45,192 nucleotides of DNA from an uncultured Clostridium sp. (lineage in GTDB: Bacteria > Bacillota > Clostridia > TANB77 > CAG-508). Each line of letters opens with the position of its first letter. Position 1 is the first letter of the stretch. The stretch is from assembly GCA_947571115.1 (NCBI GenBank), contig CANOWW010000013.1, positions 1-45,192 on the forward strand. Direction: 5' to 3'. Positions 16,201-25,900 of this stretch are shown piece by piece. Position numbers and translations under genes: made by a program. Below the pieces are notes generated by a model that did no database searches, was not told where the DNA came from, and saw only the letters and a list, made by a program, of their open reading frames with translations.

Positions 16201-18239
16201 ATATCTGTATTCAAAACAATATTGGTACCATTTGTCAAAACACCTGAATTCAAATCCGTTTGCTTTCCTTGTACGTCCACTTTTATGACTGTTTTTCCAT
16301 TTTTCTCATAGACTCCAACATTTGAAATTTCCAAACCTTCTCCATAAAGCACGCTTGCATTTGTCACATTCACTCCTGTTACATATTCTGGCATTTCGAT
16401 TTCAAAGGTAGAATTTCCATAAATATCAGAAGTTATTTCGTCATTGTTAAGTTCTAATCTCATTTCCACATTAGAATTTGTTGTTACAGTTGATAAATTA
16501 TCTTTATCAATTTTCAAGTTAAAATCCGTTGTTGTGTCATTTAATTTTGTTTTTGTTATGCAAGTTCCCAAATCAGCATAATCTGAAACATAGGTAAATT
16601 TTGCCTTTTGCTTTGTATCAAATGCGACATATTCCATATTGGCATAGTCACTTTTGTCCATAGCCACCTTAGAAACCGCTTTCACATTTGTTACAACCAA
16701 ATTTCCTGTGCCTACTGGATGCGAAATTTTCATTGCAATTTTTGAAACTGGGTTTTCGAAGCGAACCACATAATTTCCATTTTCGTCTGTTTCCATATCT
16801 TTATTAAGAACAATCAAAACATTTCCACTTTGGTCTAAAATTTGGATATTTCCATTTTCGCCCAAAATTTTATCTATGTTTTCTTTAGCAACCGAAATCT
16901 GTTTGTAATACATATCGTCTGCCAAAACTTTATTTCCCGTTTTATCAACATAATAATTTTCTACATCTTCTACTACAATTTCTTCTACCATATCTTGATT
17001 TGAAATATTAATTGCAGTTTTTGAAATAAACTCATTTTCTTTTCCCAAATAACCATATATTTTTGAAACATCTTTTGTCTCATTTTCTATATTATAAGAA
17101 ACAATATTTCCTGTTTCTTCTGTTAAAATGCTTTCTTCTTCTGTCTCCGCCTTGATTTCCTCTTGATTTTCATTTAGCATAGCAACCTTTGCTTCTGCTT
17201 TTGAAACAACTTTCATTTCGTCTGACATTTCAACATTTTGGAAGGAATACGTAATCAAAAATTCGTCTATTCCTGCTACGCTGTAATATCTTTCTTCTTG
17301 TTTTTGGTCCTCGCCTTCAATTTTCAAAAACTCATCTTTGCTAACATCAACCAATTCTTTTTTATTTTCCACTTTAATATGTAAACGTTTTTGGTCAGCA
17401 TCATAGCTCCAATTATCTTGACTAAACTCTGTTTCTCCCACGCCTTTTCCATTGGTACCAACTGTTGAATTTGCTTCTACTGTAATGTCTGTTGGTAATG
17501 TTTGCCCAAGAGTTGGAACTTCGATATTTACTTCTGTTTCTTTAATTGGTAAAGAATTTTTATTTTCATTAGAAGAATCCACTTTTACAAGTGTTTGCAA
17601 AATCACTCCATTTTCTCCAAAACGAATATATTTGGAAACAGTATCTTCTACTTTAGCTCGTCTTTCATCCTTCCAAGCAAGTTGCAATTCTACTTCTTTG
17701 GTAACTTCATGTTCTTCGCCTTCATCGTCTACATAAACTCCTGAAAGAACAACCACTGTTTTAGCATCCAATTTTGCTTCTTTAATATAGTCTTCCATTT
17801 CATATTCGATTGGTAACAAAATCTCAACTTTATCTGAAGCCTTTTCAATTTTATTCAAAGTCAGTACATTATTTTCCAAACTTTGCACCATTGGTAAATC
17901 CGTTACATTGTTTTCTGATTTAATTGCAAAATTCAATGTTTCCTCTTCTTTTGCCTTAAGTTCTATTTTTCCATCCTTCAAATAGCCACCTTTTTGCACT
18001 TGCAAATTCAGTTTCAAAGCTAAATTTTCGTTATTTACATCACTTACCAAGGATGTTTTGTCTTCATTTTCGCTTGCTAAATAAGCCTCAAATGCAACAT
18101 CTTCGCGATTAGCTGTCGTGCTAACCCCAAATATGGATTCAAAGCTAGTTGAAGCAAATGATTTTGCCACAAATGCAAAATTAGAAAATGTCATTGTAAA
18201 AACTAAAAACATTGCCAATACTTTTTTTAACTTTACCAT
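13209..18239 (-). CDS. large secreted DUF11/SdrD-B surface protein with C-terminal membrane anchor
   Basis: This 1676-residue protein starts MVKLKKVLAMFLVFTMTF, a signal peptide ending near KSFAS. The first half is beta-rich and of no recognised family. From about residue 940 come DUF11-type repeats (ATVTVKNTGADVAQN; IDYTFTIKNEGAADATN), an SdrD-B-like unit at about 1346 (ISGLAWLDANENGMREE...GEYTFSGVQNGSYLVLF), and a last DUF11-like unit (VYIEYTFKVTNNGDVAG). The end has STGE, a membrane helix and KSKRKGGV. No LPxTG is present, so it may be membrane-anchored or use a variant signal. The start at 18239 follows AAGGAGG at 5 bases; a longer frame to 18260 overlaps that site. It is the first gene of an operon with the giant protein that starts 4 bases after its stop codon. 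Confidence 0.85.
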   Translation of the reverse strand: MVKLKKVLAMFLVFTMTFSNFAFVAKSFASTSFESIFGVSTTANREDVAFEAYLASENEDKTSLVSDVNNENLALKLNLQVQKGGYLKDGKIELKAKEEETLNFAIKSENNVTDLPMVQSLENNVLTLNKIEKASDKVEILLPIEYEMEDYIKEAKLDAKTVVVLSGVYVDDEGEEHEVTKEVELQLAWKDERRAKVEDTVSKYIRFGENGVILQTLVKVDSSNENKNSLPIKETEVNIEVPTLGQTLPTDITVEANSTVGTNGKGVGETEFSQDNWSYDADQKRLHIKVENKKELVDVSKDEFLKIEGEDQKQEERYYSVAGIDEFLITYSFQNVEMSDEMKVVSKAEAKVAMLNENQEEIKAETEEESILTEETGNIVSYNIENETKDVSKIYGYLGKENEFISKTAINISNQDMVEEIVVEDVENYYVDKTGNKVLADDMYYKQISVAKENIDKILGENGNIQILDQSGNVLIVLNKDMETDENGNYVVRFENPVSKIAMKISHPVGTGNLVVTNVKAVSKVAMDKSDYANMEYVAFDTKQKAKFTYVSDYADLGTCITKTKLNDTTTDFNLKIDKDNLSTVTTNSNVEMRLELNNDEITSDIYGNSTFEIEMPEYVTGVNVTNASVLYGEGLEISNVGVYEKNGKTVIKVDVQGKQTDLNSGVLTNGTNIVLNTDIDVDMYAPLQETKIKAYCYNSEATNYANPVEYAMENSEVNGYKEADIEFSAPYGMISINTISNYAEGKQVTSVKQGDQADYIDIYAEAKKATMEIAVVNNNETQASNVAILGRVPFEGVKDIETGEDLGTTITAKMISQIVANEANNGKFTMYYSENEKATKDLGNASNGWNANPESLENVKSYLIVPEDSDFVLETKQVLRFTYEFEIPADLEHNENLYGTFATYYKEENIEGISKPDKVGLTTGAGPELNLEMKTDVKSVRALDEIKATVTVKNTGADVAQNVVVKVPVPSNTTFISAKADKAEAHTSLADDAVVCTIEKLEKNAEVQIEIKLAAKNIVEENSKVELMATATAKDLKKELTQKLDDVTIKRSEIAIKQRMHYDYPEEMFRTGRPLPFIIEVQNLTNDVQNNVKVVSSLPEEIDFSSGSVYLGEDAIYDSNSRKVTWNIGQLKAGESVGLYFNVIVGELPGGITGKSVKIMTEVSASGTDTYKAQDMIVNIGKSSISVTQNSATSTYVKEGEIIDYTFTIKNEGAADATNVLLTDVVPSGLIIRKIAYSLDGEEFENNMSETQVAEVALTVPAESEIDVNVQAIASNLGGEREKSVTNEGKLSSANIDEVVSNPVTHIIQAEENEEDEEGTSSNNGVTSSGTNNNYNDITKTYKISGLAWLDANENGMREEAESRMPNITAMLVDSTSGMIKGTTTTNSRGEYTFSGVQNGSYLVLFKYDTVLYTTTTYRKEGIESNINSDAVTTKIEQDGREENGAVTDVINVNGANVSNFDIGFIEAQKFSLALDKSITKITVQNSQGTQKEEFDHAKLAQYGIRAKYLAGTDVYIEYTFKVTNNGDVAGYASEIVDYLPQGMSFNSNLNGDWYTGTDGNLYTKALADTELKAGESKELKLVLTKKMNTENTGNVSNTAEISKDFNIYGISDHNSKTANKAQGEDDMSTADMIITVSTGETLIYTSVIIMSLLIGCAVTFGTYGIVKSKRKGGV

Positions 18240-18299
18240 ATTTTCCTCCTTAAAAAACAAAGTTTCAATACCTTTATATCATAATATCATTCATCTTAT

Positions 18300-18327
18300 A
18301 TTTTACTACTTTTTGCCCAGTAGTCAA
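18300..18327 (-). promoter_or_regulatory. promoter of surface-protein operon A with operator-like dyad in the spacer
   Basis: On the minus strand TTGACT (18327-18322) and TAAAAT (18305-18300) are 16 bp apart. The spacer contains ACTACT and AGTAGT (18305-18310 and 18319-18324), an exact 6-base dyad lying between the two boxes, a typical repressor position. Confidence 0.65.
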
Positions 18328-18378
18328 TACCTCAAAAGTATGATTTATGCTATATTTCAAGTCTTCTAAAAATTCTTA

Positions 18379-18394
18379 TTTACGGAAATCACGC
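18379..18394. promoter_or_regulatory. shared upstream element of surface-protein operon A
   Basis: TTTACGGAAATCACGC lies 51 bp upstream of the -35 box. A copy differing at two bases (TTTACGGAAACTACGC, 33015-33030) lies at exactly the same distance from the -35 box of operon B. This is a candidate activator-binding site common to both operons. Confidence 0.55.
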
Positions 18395-18723
18395 TTTGCC
18401 TTGTTTCTTTCCAGAAATATAAAATTTGTGTTACATAATAAATTCCGTCAAAATATTGATTTTTATACAACTTCTTACTTTTATTATAACACTTTTTTTG
18501 ACATTTCTCAACCTTTTTTTGACAATTTTTCAAAAAAAGATTGAATTTTTTATGAGTTTTTTCAATGCTTCAGGAAAATATATTGTCGTTTTGGCATGAT
18601 TATAGTAATATTCTGTCGAATTTTGGCAAACTTCTTATGTTCATTACCTAAAATACCAGTTCATTACAAAGCCTAATTTTTCTTAGGGAAACCTAGATTT
18701 AATCAACTTTTCAAAATTCCAAT
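18395..18723. other. AT-rich intergenic stretch
   Basis: I see no gene here. Several T-runs and a weak ATTGAA/TTCAAT dyad near 18540-18575 are present but do not form a convincing regulatory element. Confidence 0.5.
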
Positions 18724-18750
18724 ATAAAAACAACCGATTTCTCAGTTGCT
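18724..18750 (-). terminator. terminator of the RelBE operon
   Basis: On the minus strand CAACTGA-GAAA-TCGGTTG forms a 7-bp stem (one G-U pair) with a GNRA tetraloop. TTTTTATATT follows, directly after the toxin stop codon at 18752. Confidence 0.8.
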
Positions 18751-18751
18751 T

Positions 18752-19018
18752 TTAATCATATATACTTCTTCTATGTCCTACTTCTAACACCAAAACCACA
18801 ATCTCTTCATCCTGTATTTCGCAAATCACTCTATAATCTCCAATTCGGTATCTCCACTGTCCTGATTTATTCTCCACCAAACCTTTACCATGTACACGAG
18901 GATTTTCACACCCCTCAATATTTTTCTCCAACCAGCCAATCAGCAAAGCAGATGTATGTTTATCCAATTTCTTTAGTTGTTTTTTAGCTCTATCCGTAAA
19001 TACAACTCTATACTTCAT
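18752..19018 (-). CDS. relE: RelE-family toxin (ribosome-dependent mRNA interferase)
   Basis: This 88-residue protein is a complete RelE/ParE-superfamily toxin. It has YRVVFTDRAKKQLKKLDK at the N-terminus, the core WRYRIGDYRVICEI with Arg56, Arg58 and Arg63, and a C-terminal GHRRSIYD holding His82, Arg83 and Tyr87. These positions are used for mRNA cleavage in RelE. Members cut mRNA in the ribosomal A site. The ATG follows the antitoxin stop codon with no gap, so translation is coupled. With the core residues present, I expect it to be active. A ParE-like gyrase target is less likely because of the Arg/His/Tyr pattern. Confidence 0.88.
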   Translation of the reverse strand: MKYRVVFTDRAKKQLKKLDKHTSALLIGWLEKNIEGCENPRVHGKGLVENKSGQWRYRIGDYRVICEIQDEEIVVLVLEVGHRRSIYD

Positions 19019-19237
19019 TTACAATCCCAACTCCTCTTTTACTTCATCTAATGTATATATTTTAGGATTTTTCTCGTAATCTTCCATCGCCCTATGATAG
19101 CTCTCCAAATCATACTCATCTTCTATTTTTTCCATAACTGCTATCCTGATTAAATCCGATAACGATATATTATTCAATTCTGCATATGTTTTAATTAATT
19201 TTGTATCTTCCTCATTCAATCTTACAGAAATAGTCAT
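19019..19237 (-). CDS. relB: RelB/DinJ-type ribbon-helix-helix antitoxin
   Basis: This 72-residue protein starts MTISVRLNEEDTKLIKTYAE, a ribbon-helix-helix DNA-binding fold. A flexible acidic tail follows (EDEYDLESYHRAMEDYEKN), which in this family wraps the toxin. The start at 19237 is set by GGGAGGAG eight bases upstream; a longer frame to 19291 would begin inside the -35 box. It precedes the toxin gene in a two-gene unit with a consensus promoter. A dyad covers the -10 box, which fits autorepression by the antitoxin or the complex. Confidence 0.88.
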   Translation of the reverse strand: MTISVRLNEEDTKLIKTYAELNNISLSDLIRIAVMEKIEDEYDLESYHRAMEDYEKNPKIYTLDEVKEELGL

Positions 19238-19256
19238 ACTATCAACTCCTCCCTTA

Positions 19257-19271
19257 TAATACATTGTATTA
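19257..19271. promoter_or_regulatory. RelB operator dyad
   Basis: TAATACA-T-TGTATTA is a perfect dyad with 7-base arms. It covers the -10 box (19263-19268) of the relBE promoter, the expected position for ribbon-helix-helix autorepression. Confidence 0.65.
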
Positions 19272-19291
19272 CATTTTAAGAATTTTGTCAA
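19263..19291 (-). promoter_or_regulatory. relBE promoter
   Basis: On the minus strand a perfect TTGACA (19291-19286) and TACAAT (19268-19263) are 17 bp apart. Confidence 0.85.
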
Positions 19292-19350
19292 TATTATTTT
19301 TCCTAATCATAGCAAAAATATGTTTTTAAAATATTATTCTCTTTTTACAC

Positions 19351-19383
19351 AAAAAAGCGCTTGCTTTTCGCAAACGCTTTTTA
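19351..19383 (-). terminator. terminator of the pilin-like gene
   Basis: On the minus strand AAAGCGTTTGC and GCAAGCGCTTT pair (one G-U) around a GAAAA loop and are followed by a T-run. It begins 12 bases after the stop codon at 19395. Confidence 0.85.
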
Positions 19384-19394
19384 TCAATATTTTA

Positions 19395-19790
19395 TTATTT
19401 ACCAATATTATTTGTTGCAAAATTCTTTACTATTCCTAATAATGCTGATGCAGAGAATAATACAATCGCACCTACTACATAAATAGTAACAGATTTCTTA
19501 ATTTCAGCTTTCTCGCTAGGCGCAGCAGATATGTATTTAATCGCTAACACAGTAAGCATAATAACAGCAACACCAACACCAATGACTTGAACAATTGTAA
19601 TAATAGCACCAATTATATTAGTAACAGAAGTTTGTGCCTCTCCTGCAACTCCATGATTATTAAACTGTGTTGTGTCTAATGGATCACTACCTGCAAACAC
19701 AGCTCCAGATAATGTTGTAGCTACCATGAACGCCATTAATAATACAGAAACAAGTCTGATTAAGATTATTTTCCCCTTTACACTTTTCAT
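19395..19790 (-). CDS. VirB2/TrbC-like pilin subunit (solitary)
   Basis: This 131-residue protein has a signal sequence (residues about 10-32, SVLLMAFMVATTLSGAVFA) and a mature part with two membrane helices at about 57-85 and 99-121, joined by a short charged loop (KYISAAPSEKAEIKKS). This hydrophobic hairpin with a basic cytoplasmic loop is the pattern of type IV secretion pilins (VirB2/TrbC, T4SS_pilin). It has a strong promoter and terminator of its own. No VirB4, VirB6 or other secretion genes lie in the window, so it may work with genes elsewhere or have a different role. It sits directly after the operon of the frameshifted giant surface protein. Confidence 0.75.
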   Translation of the reverse strand: MKSVKGKIILIRLVSVLLMAFMVATTLSGAVFAGSDPLDTTQFNNHGVAGEAQTSVTNIIGAIITIVQVIGVGVAVIMLTVLAIKYISAAPSEKAEIKKSVTIYVVGAIVLFSASALLGIVKNFATNNIGK

Positions 19791-19834
19791 ATTTATTCCT
19801 CCTTTTTTATATTGTAAACTACCTTCTTACTTAT

Positions 19835-19863
19835 ATTATAACATAATTTTCCTGCTTTGTAAA
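19835..19863 (-). promoter_or_regulatory. sigma-A promoter of the pilin-like gene
   Basis: On the minus strand TTTACA (19863-19858) and a perfect TATAAT (19840-19835) are 17 bp apart. The gene starts about 40 bases after the predicted start site, with AAGGAGG at the ATG. Confidence 0.85.
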
Positions 19864-19910
19864 CAGATTTTGCAAAATTTTTTCACTTTTTGTCAAATTA
19901 TTCTTTTATT

Positions 19911-19940
19911 TATAAAGGGTGGATATTTTCGTCCACCCTT
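19911..19940 (-). terminator. hairpin terminator after surface-protein operon B
   Basis: AAGGGTGGA and TCCACCCTT form a perfect 9-bp stem around an 8-base loop, 5 bases after the stop codon at 19946. The following minus-strand sequence (TATAAATAAAAG) is only moderately U-rich. Confidence 0.65.
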
Positions 19941-19945
19941 ATCAT

Positions 19946-22900
19946 TTATGATTGCTTCAATCCTGTTGGTGGTGAAATGGTAATCAATTCCGTAAAGTCA
20001 GAGTTTTCTGTTGTGCCTTGTATCCTTGAAGTTACATCTGGTTCTTCAGAATCATCTGGGTCAACTGGTGGAATAATTGGTTCTACTCTATGACTTCCCA
20101 TGATATGTTCATCATTCTCTTCATTTGGTGGTGGAAGAATTGGATCTGGTTTCTTGCTACCACCTTCAAATATTTCCGGAGGTGGAATAATTGGGTCTGG
20201 TTTATGGCTTCCTCCTTCACTTGGGCCTGCTGGGGAACCTGTTGCAATTAATCCTCCTTTCGCATCTGCTGTTGGCAATGGTGTTCTTCTACCTGTCAAA
20301 GTTCTGTATTGTACTACTTCGCCTGTGTTTGTGTAATTCAAAGCAGTTCCTTCTTCTACATCAATTGCTGATAACGTCTTTGATGCTAACAAATTAATTC
20401 TACCTGTTGTATCGTTTTCGTCAGATGATTTTTTCGTTGTTACCAAGAAACGTGATAATAATTTATTTCCTACTGTGCTGTCAGTTTCATTTCCTTTTCG
20501 GTTGCTATCAACTGACATTAACAAATTGCTTCTATTGTCTGTGTCATATCGAATTCCTTTTTCGTCTACTATGTTTCCATATTTCACTGCTTTTCTAAAG
20601 TTCACGATATTTTGCAACTGATTTTCACTATCTGAAGCAAAACGACTTACGTTTTCTTTAATATCTGTTAACAAAGTACCATCATCTGCCAAAATCATCT
20701 TTCCATCTTTATCATAATATTTGTTGTATTTATAATATTTTCCTGTATCTTTTGTATGTTCTGAATAGCCTTGTTCTACCCTAGCCGTTGACCAATCTAG
20801 CACAGTTGCCAATTCTTCTGATTTCTTAGTACTCCACAAACGGTCATTTTGAGCGTTGTCTGCTGCATTAAAAGTTAAATTGTTGTCTAGATAATCCAAA
20901 ATGTTGTCTACTTTTAAGTCTACGACTTTATCATTTGCGCCAATTTCTCCTGTATAATAGGTTTGTCCTAAATACATTCCATAATATTCGGAACCTGCTA
21001 AAGTTACAGTTCCATTACCCGTTGTAGAAGTTGTAGGATTGATATATGGTTTCTTCAATCTTGTCAAGTATTTATATTGTGAAGAACCAATTCCATTGGC
21101 TTGATATTTTGTCCCTGCTTGATACATATCTTCTAAAAATTTCGCTGCTGTAGCGTTAGCATTGTAGTTGTTATCACCTTCCAAGGCAGTATTGATAGTT
21201 GCATTTTTCAAGTAGACTGGTGTGTATCCTTTATTGACTGCACCAATTGCTGATAATCCCGAACCTGCTTCATTTGTTTCTTCAAATCGAATGTTGTACA
21301 AATTGCTATTGACTCTGTCTACTTCACTTTCGTTGGTTGACTCGAATTCATATTCAATATTAATCGTACAACCTTCTAGCAAGTCACTATCCATATTAAT
21401 ATAAACAAATCCTTGTTTACCTTTTCGGTCTGTGTCTGCTAAAGTTTCATCTCCATTTTGTACAAATTGTACATTATCTGCTCCGATTGATTTTTCTTTA
21501 TTAATCAATCTTTTTCCTGGCTCTGCTGGGTCGTCTTCAAAATACAATTTGATTAATGTTGCTCCATCTGTTGTGACAAGTTCAATTGTTTTGATGTCTT
21601 TACCAACTGTAATTCCTGCTTCTGGTCTGTATTCAATACCAAAGTCTAGGTTTCCAAGTCGCCAAGCATCTGTTTCGTTGTAAGGTCGATTCGCTAATTC
21701 GCAATTTTGGTTTTCTGGTCGAACATAGAAAATTGTGCTGTCTGAATACATATGTGTATTGTCTACTAATTCTTTGCTAAATGCTTTTGCTTCTGAGAAT
21801 ACTTGCGTTTGCGCTGTTGTCATAATTTCTGAATAAGCATTTACATTTAATCTTCTGATTTCGTCATCTTGCGCGTCAGAATTGTCTCCGACTTTCAAAT
21901 TGTCTTTTACTTTATCGAAGTAACGATAATTTCCACTACTTCCTAAATTGTCTGTTGCATAAGCTTGCCCGTCTAAATTGCCATAGTATCCTCTATTATA
22001 ATAAGCCGTTGATTTGTAGTCTTGTCCATTGTAAAGCAAATTGTCGTCTCTTGTATCATTCCAGCCATACTCAAATCTTACTATATAAAATCCTGGCATG
22101 TAATCATTTAACATATATTTTCCGTCAGAGCCTGTAATAAATTCGATTGGGTTATTAGCGCTATCTCTTGCTTGATATTCATAATATTGTCCATTTGCTT
22201 TCTGAACCACTTCCATGAGTTTTACTTTTACGCCTGAAATTGTCTTTTCTTGACCAGCTGTCTTATCATTCGGATTTTTACTAGCATTCTCATGACTAGC
22301 GTTGCTTGTGTCGTAAATTCCGTTTCCAAGATATTGAACTCCGTCTGTTCCTTTTGCTTCTGACCTTGCATCTTCCCAAACTTTACCCATCATCGCTCTT
22401 ACGTTTTGCTTTTTATCTGAGTTCAAATCATTTGGGTCATCCACTTTTGGTGCATTTGGATCAGCTGGGTTTTCTGTTTTTGGTTCTGTTACATCATAAC
22501 GATACAAGTTTACACTTGTTTTATAAGTATCATCTTCGTATTGGCTAACATCATTAATGTCTGCCAAATTTCCTGGGTTTGAGTCTCTATCCATTAACGC
22601 TGCATATTTTCCTCTTGCTTTTAAGCCTTGGTGCCAATAGCTATCGTTATATTGCGTTGTATAAGCCGTGATTTCTGATACCATCGGGAAATTACCTAAT
22701 TTTAAACTTCTTGCTAATTCTGCATCCATTTTGTCAACTGGAATGGTGACTTCCAAAATTCTCGTTTCGCCTTCTGGAATATAGTGTTCTGCCAATGTGC
22801 CACCACTAATATACAAAGCACGATAGTCATTGTTAATTGGATTGTTCGTTGTTTCATATTTTGAAGCAGGACTAATTCCTCTTTGTTCTACATGCACGTC

Positions 22901-25900
22901 TCCGTCAATTAATCTAGTTATATTGCCGTTTTCGTCAGCATAACCATATTTTACGCGAATTGATTTTGTGTCTTTTTCTAAATCATCTCTATCTGTTACA
23001 TCGCCTTTGTCTTTTAGCAAACCGTCATTTCTGTCGATTAATTTTACTGTTGTATTTAATCCTTTTAAGTTTTCGTTGTACACAAATTTGCTGTCATAAT
23101 AAATGGCGATTTCGTTCAGTGCCACATCCACTGGGATGTCGTTTTTGTCTCCCCAACTTGTTTCGTTGTTAGGAACATTGTTGTTGTGTATTTTTATTTT
23201 GTAAGTAATTTCAGTTGTTAACTCAGATTGTCCCGCTTTGTTCAATTCTAATGGTTCACTAATTTCATATCCTTTGTAATCTACCAAATCGTTTTCGTCG
23301 CTGTAATAAGCATCATAACGATAATTATAATCTGCTTTGTAAATTCCTAATTTGTAATCACTATCAAACTTAGGAACTGTTGAATAAGCTGTTTCGTGAC
23401 TGTCATAATTTGGCTCTCTTGAGTCTGCCTTAGCATATGTGTTTTGGTTAAAATCATAAGTCATTTCCTCGCCATTGATTGTATTTTTGATAGATTTTAC
23501 GTCTGATTCAATTGACAAATCAATTTCTTCTCTTTTTACCAAACCTAAGTTGATAAATTTCAAATATTCTGTTTCAGGATTTTCATTATGATAGCCATTA
23601 TAATCTGTCAAGTATAAAGTATTGGTATTGTCAAGTCCTGAGTTTACAGTTGTGTTAAAGTTTTGTATAATAAAACTACGTGATGTCATAATTTCGCCTT
23701 TGGCTTCTGTCAATGTACTAACATGTCCATTTTTATCATATACTAAATCTGAACGTCCTTTTACTGCAGCAGCTCCATCTTGATTTTGCATAATGGTATC
23801 TGCAGAATAGGTTTTGTTATTTCCAATGGTTGCATTGTTATAGTCCAAATCATTTCTGACATTGTCAAACTCATACGCATTCGAATCGGTCATGTATTCT
23901 TTTTTACCAGCAATTCCTGTTCCTACTTTGGCTATCGTTGATGGTTTTCTGGTTTGTGGTAATTCATTTCCATAGCCTCGTCTCCAAATCGCATCATTTT
24001 CTAGTGTATATCTTCCGTCTGTCGTACCAGAATTGTTGCCACCATAGACTTCTGTTGCTTTGTAATACAAGCCATTATATTCAAATTCTACGTAATATTC
24101 TTTGGTTTTGTCTTGTCTTCCAAAAGTATAAAAACCATTTCCATCTGACGTTGCTCTCGTTATTGCTTCAGTCACTCTTGTGCCATCTGCATTGTATAAA
24201 ATTGCTTTGATGTTGTCTTTTCCTGTTTCGCCATTGTCACTAAATCCATTTCTGCTCGTGTCAAGCCAAACTTGACCCGCCATGACTAATTGTTTTAAAT
24301 ATACAAAATCTTCAAAAGTAACAATGTTCAAGTATACTGGATTTTGGTTTGGTGCACTATAAACCACTCTGTCATGTGCATTAATTCCAAAACTAAAGTT
24401 TAGTCCTTTGCCAGAAGTTCCTGCTGTTCTATTAATATTGGTACAAGTGATAATTTCTGATTTACTTTGCAACATTCCTGTGTAGAAATTGCTTTCCATG
24501 ACTTGCACTTCTGTGTAATATACGATGTAATCTCCTGGCGACAAAATAATATTTTCGTCTGTTATCGTATATAAACATTCAACTTTATTATTTCCGATGT
24601 TAGTTTCAGTTGCTCTAACGCCTCCTGTCACATCAATGTCACTTCCATTGTGGCGCCATATTACTTGATAACCAATTACATCTAAGCCAACATCAATCGT
24701 TACTTTTACGTCTGTTGGACGAATTCTTGTGTTATATTTTGCCCAACTTCCTGTGGCTCCCTCATCGGTTCCGCCACTGATAATGTTGGTTACTCTTGTT
24801 CCAAATCGCAAGGTTTCATATTTTTCAGTAGCAAGCGGATTATTGCTTGGATAATTCGTTGTTGAACCACCAAATGGTCCTTGCTCTGAACCAGCGTTTA
24901 TATAACCATGGTTTACGTTGTAGTTATACATTTCGCCTCTGTAATCACTGATGTATTCATCTAGCTGTACTCTGTAATTATTCAAAATGTATTTATCAAG
25001 TACCTCGTCATTTTGTCCTAATCTTTTGCTGTTATTGATAATTCTAAAATCATTAATATTGCATTCTGTGTCTTTAACAATCTTGACTTTGTTTGTCTCG
25101 ATAGTGCCATCTAGCAATTCCTCAACAATTAATTGCACTGTTATTTCCGTTCGACCGTTCGCCTCAACACGAACTTTGTTCAATTTCAAAGTTCCACCTG
25201 ATGCTTCATAAGACCCTAGAATTCCACTTCCATTAGTTACTTCTGCATTTTTGACCTCGCACTTGTTCGGCAGCGTGTCTTCTAAGTCAAGCGTAATCCA
25301 CTGTGGCTGCTTGTACGGTTCATCGTCTCGTTTAACTTCATATTCTGAAAAGCTTTTCGTTGTGTTATAAACCACAATCGTGTAGGATACCAAATCGCCA
25401 TATTCTACATATACTGGGCTATTATTCTTGGTGCTATCTTGTGAGCCTCCTCCACCATCAACATCAATTGTTGACCTTCTTGCGGTATTGCTTTCAAATG
25501 TCACTTTCTGACCATTTCTGTTCTCCACATGCTCCACTTTTGAAATAAACTTGTCAATACCAATGTTGTATTCTTTAATATGCCAATAATCTGCTGACTC
25601 GATTTCAACTGGCGCCTGCGCTGTATTATACGTATATTTTGTGCCATAGAAATTATAAATATCTTCTATGGTTGTCTTAAATTCATAAGGATCTCCATAT
25701 TTCTTTTTCAAGTCTTTATTGGTATTAACCCACAATTTTATGGTAATCGTTGCCGTTCTGTTTGTCCAAAGATGCCATACGTCTATATATTCTCCTGTGT
25801 ATTCTGCTTTGTACCAACCATTTGAGTTAAATCCATCCATAACGACATTTCCATTTGCATCTTCAATCTGAGGACTGCTTCCTTCTGGATGCTCTTGTCC

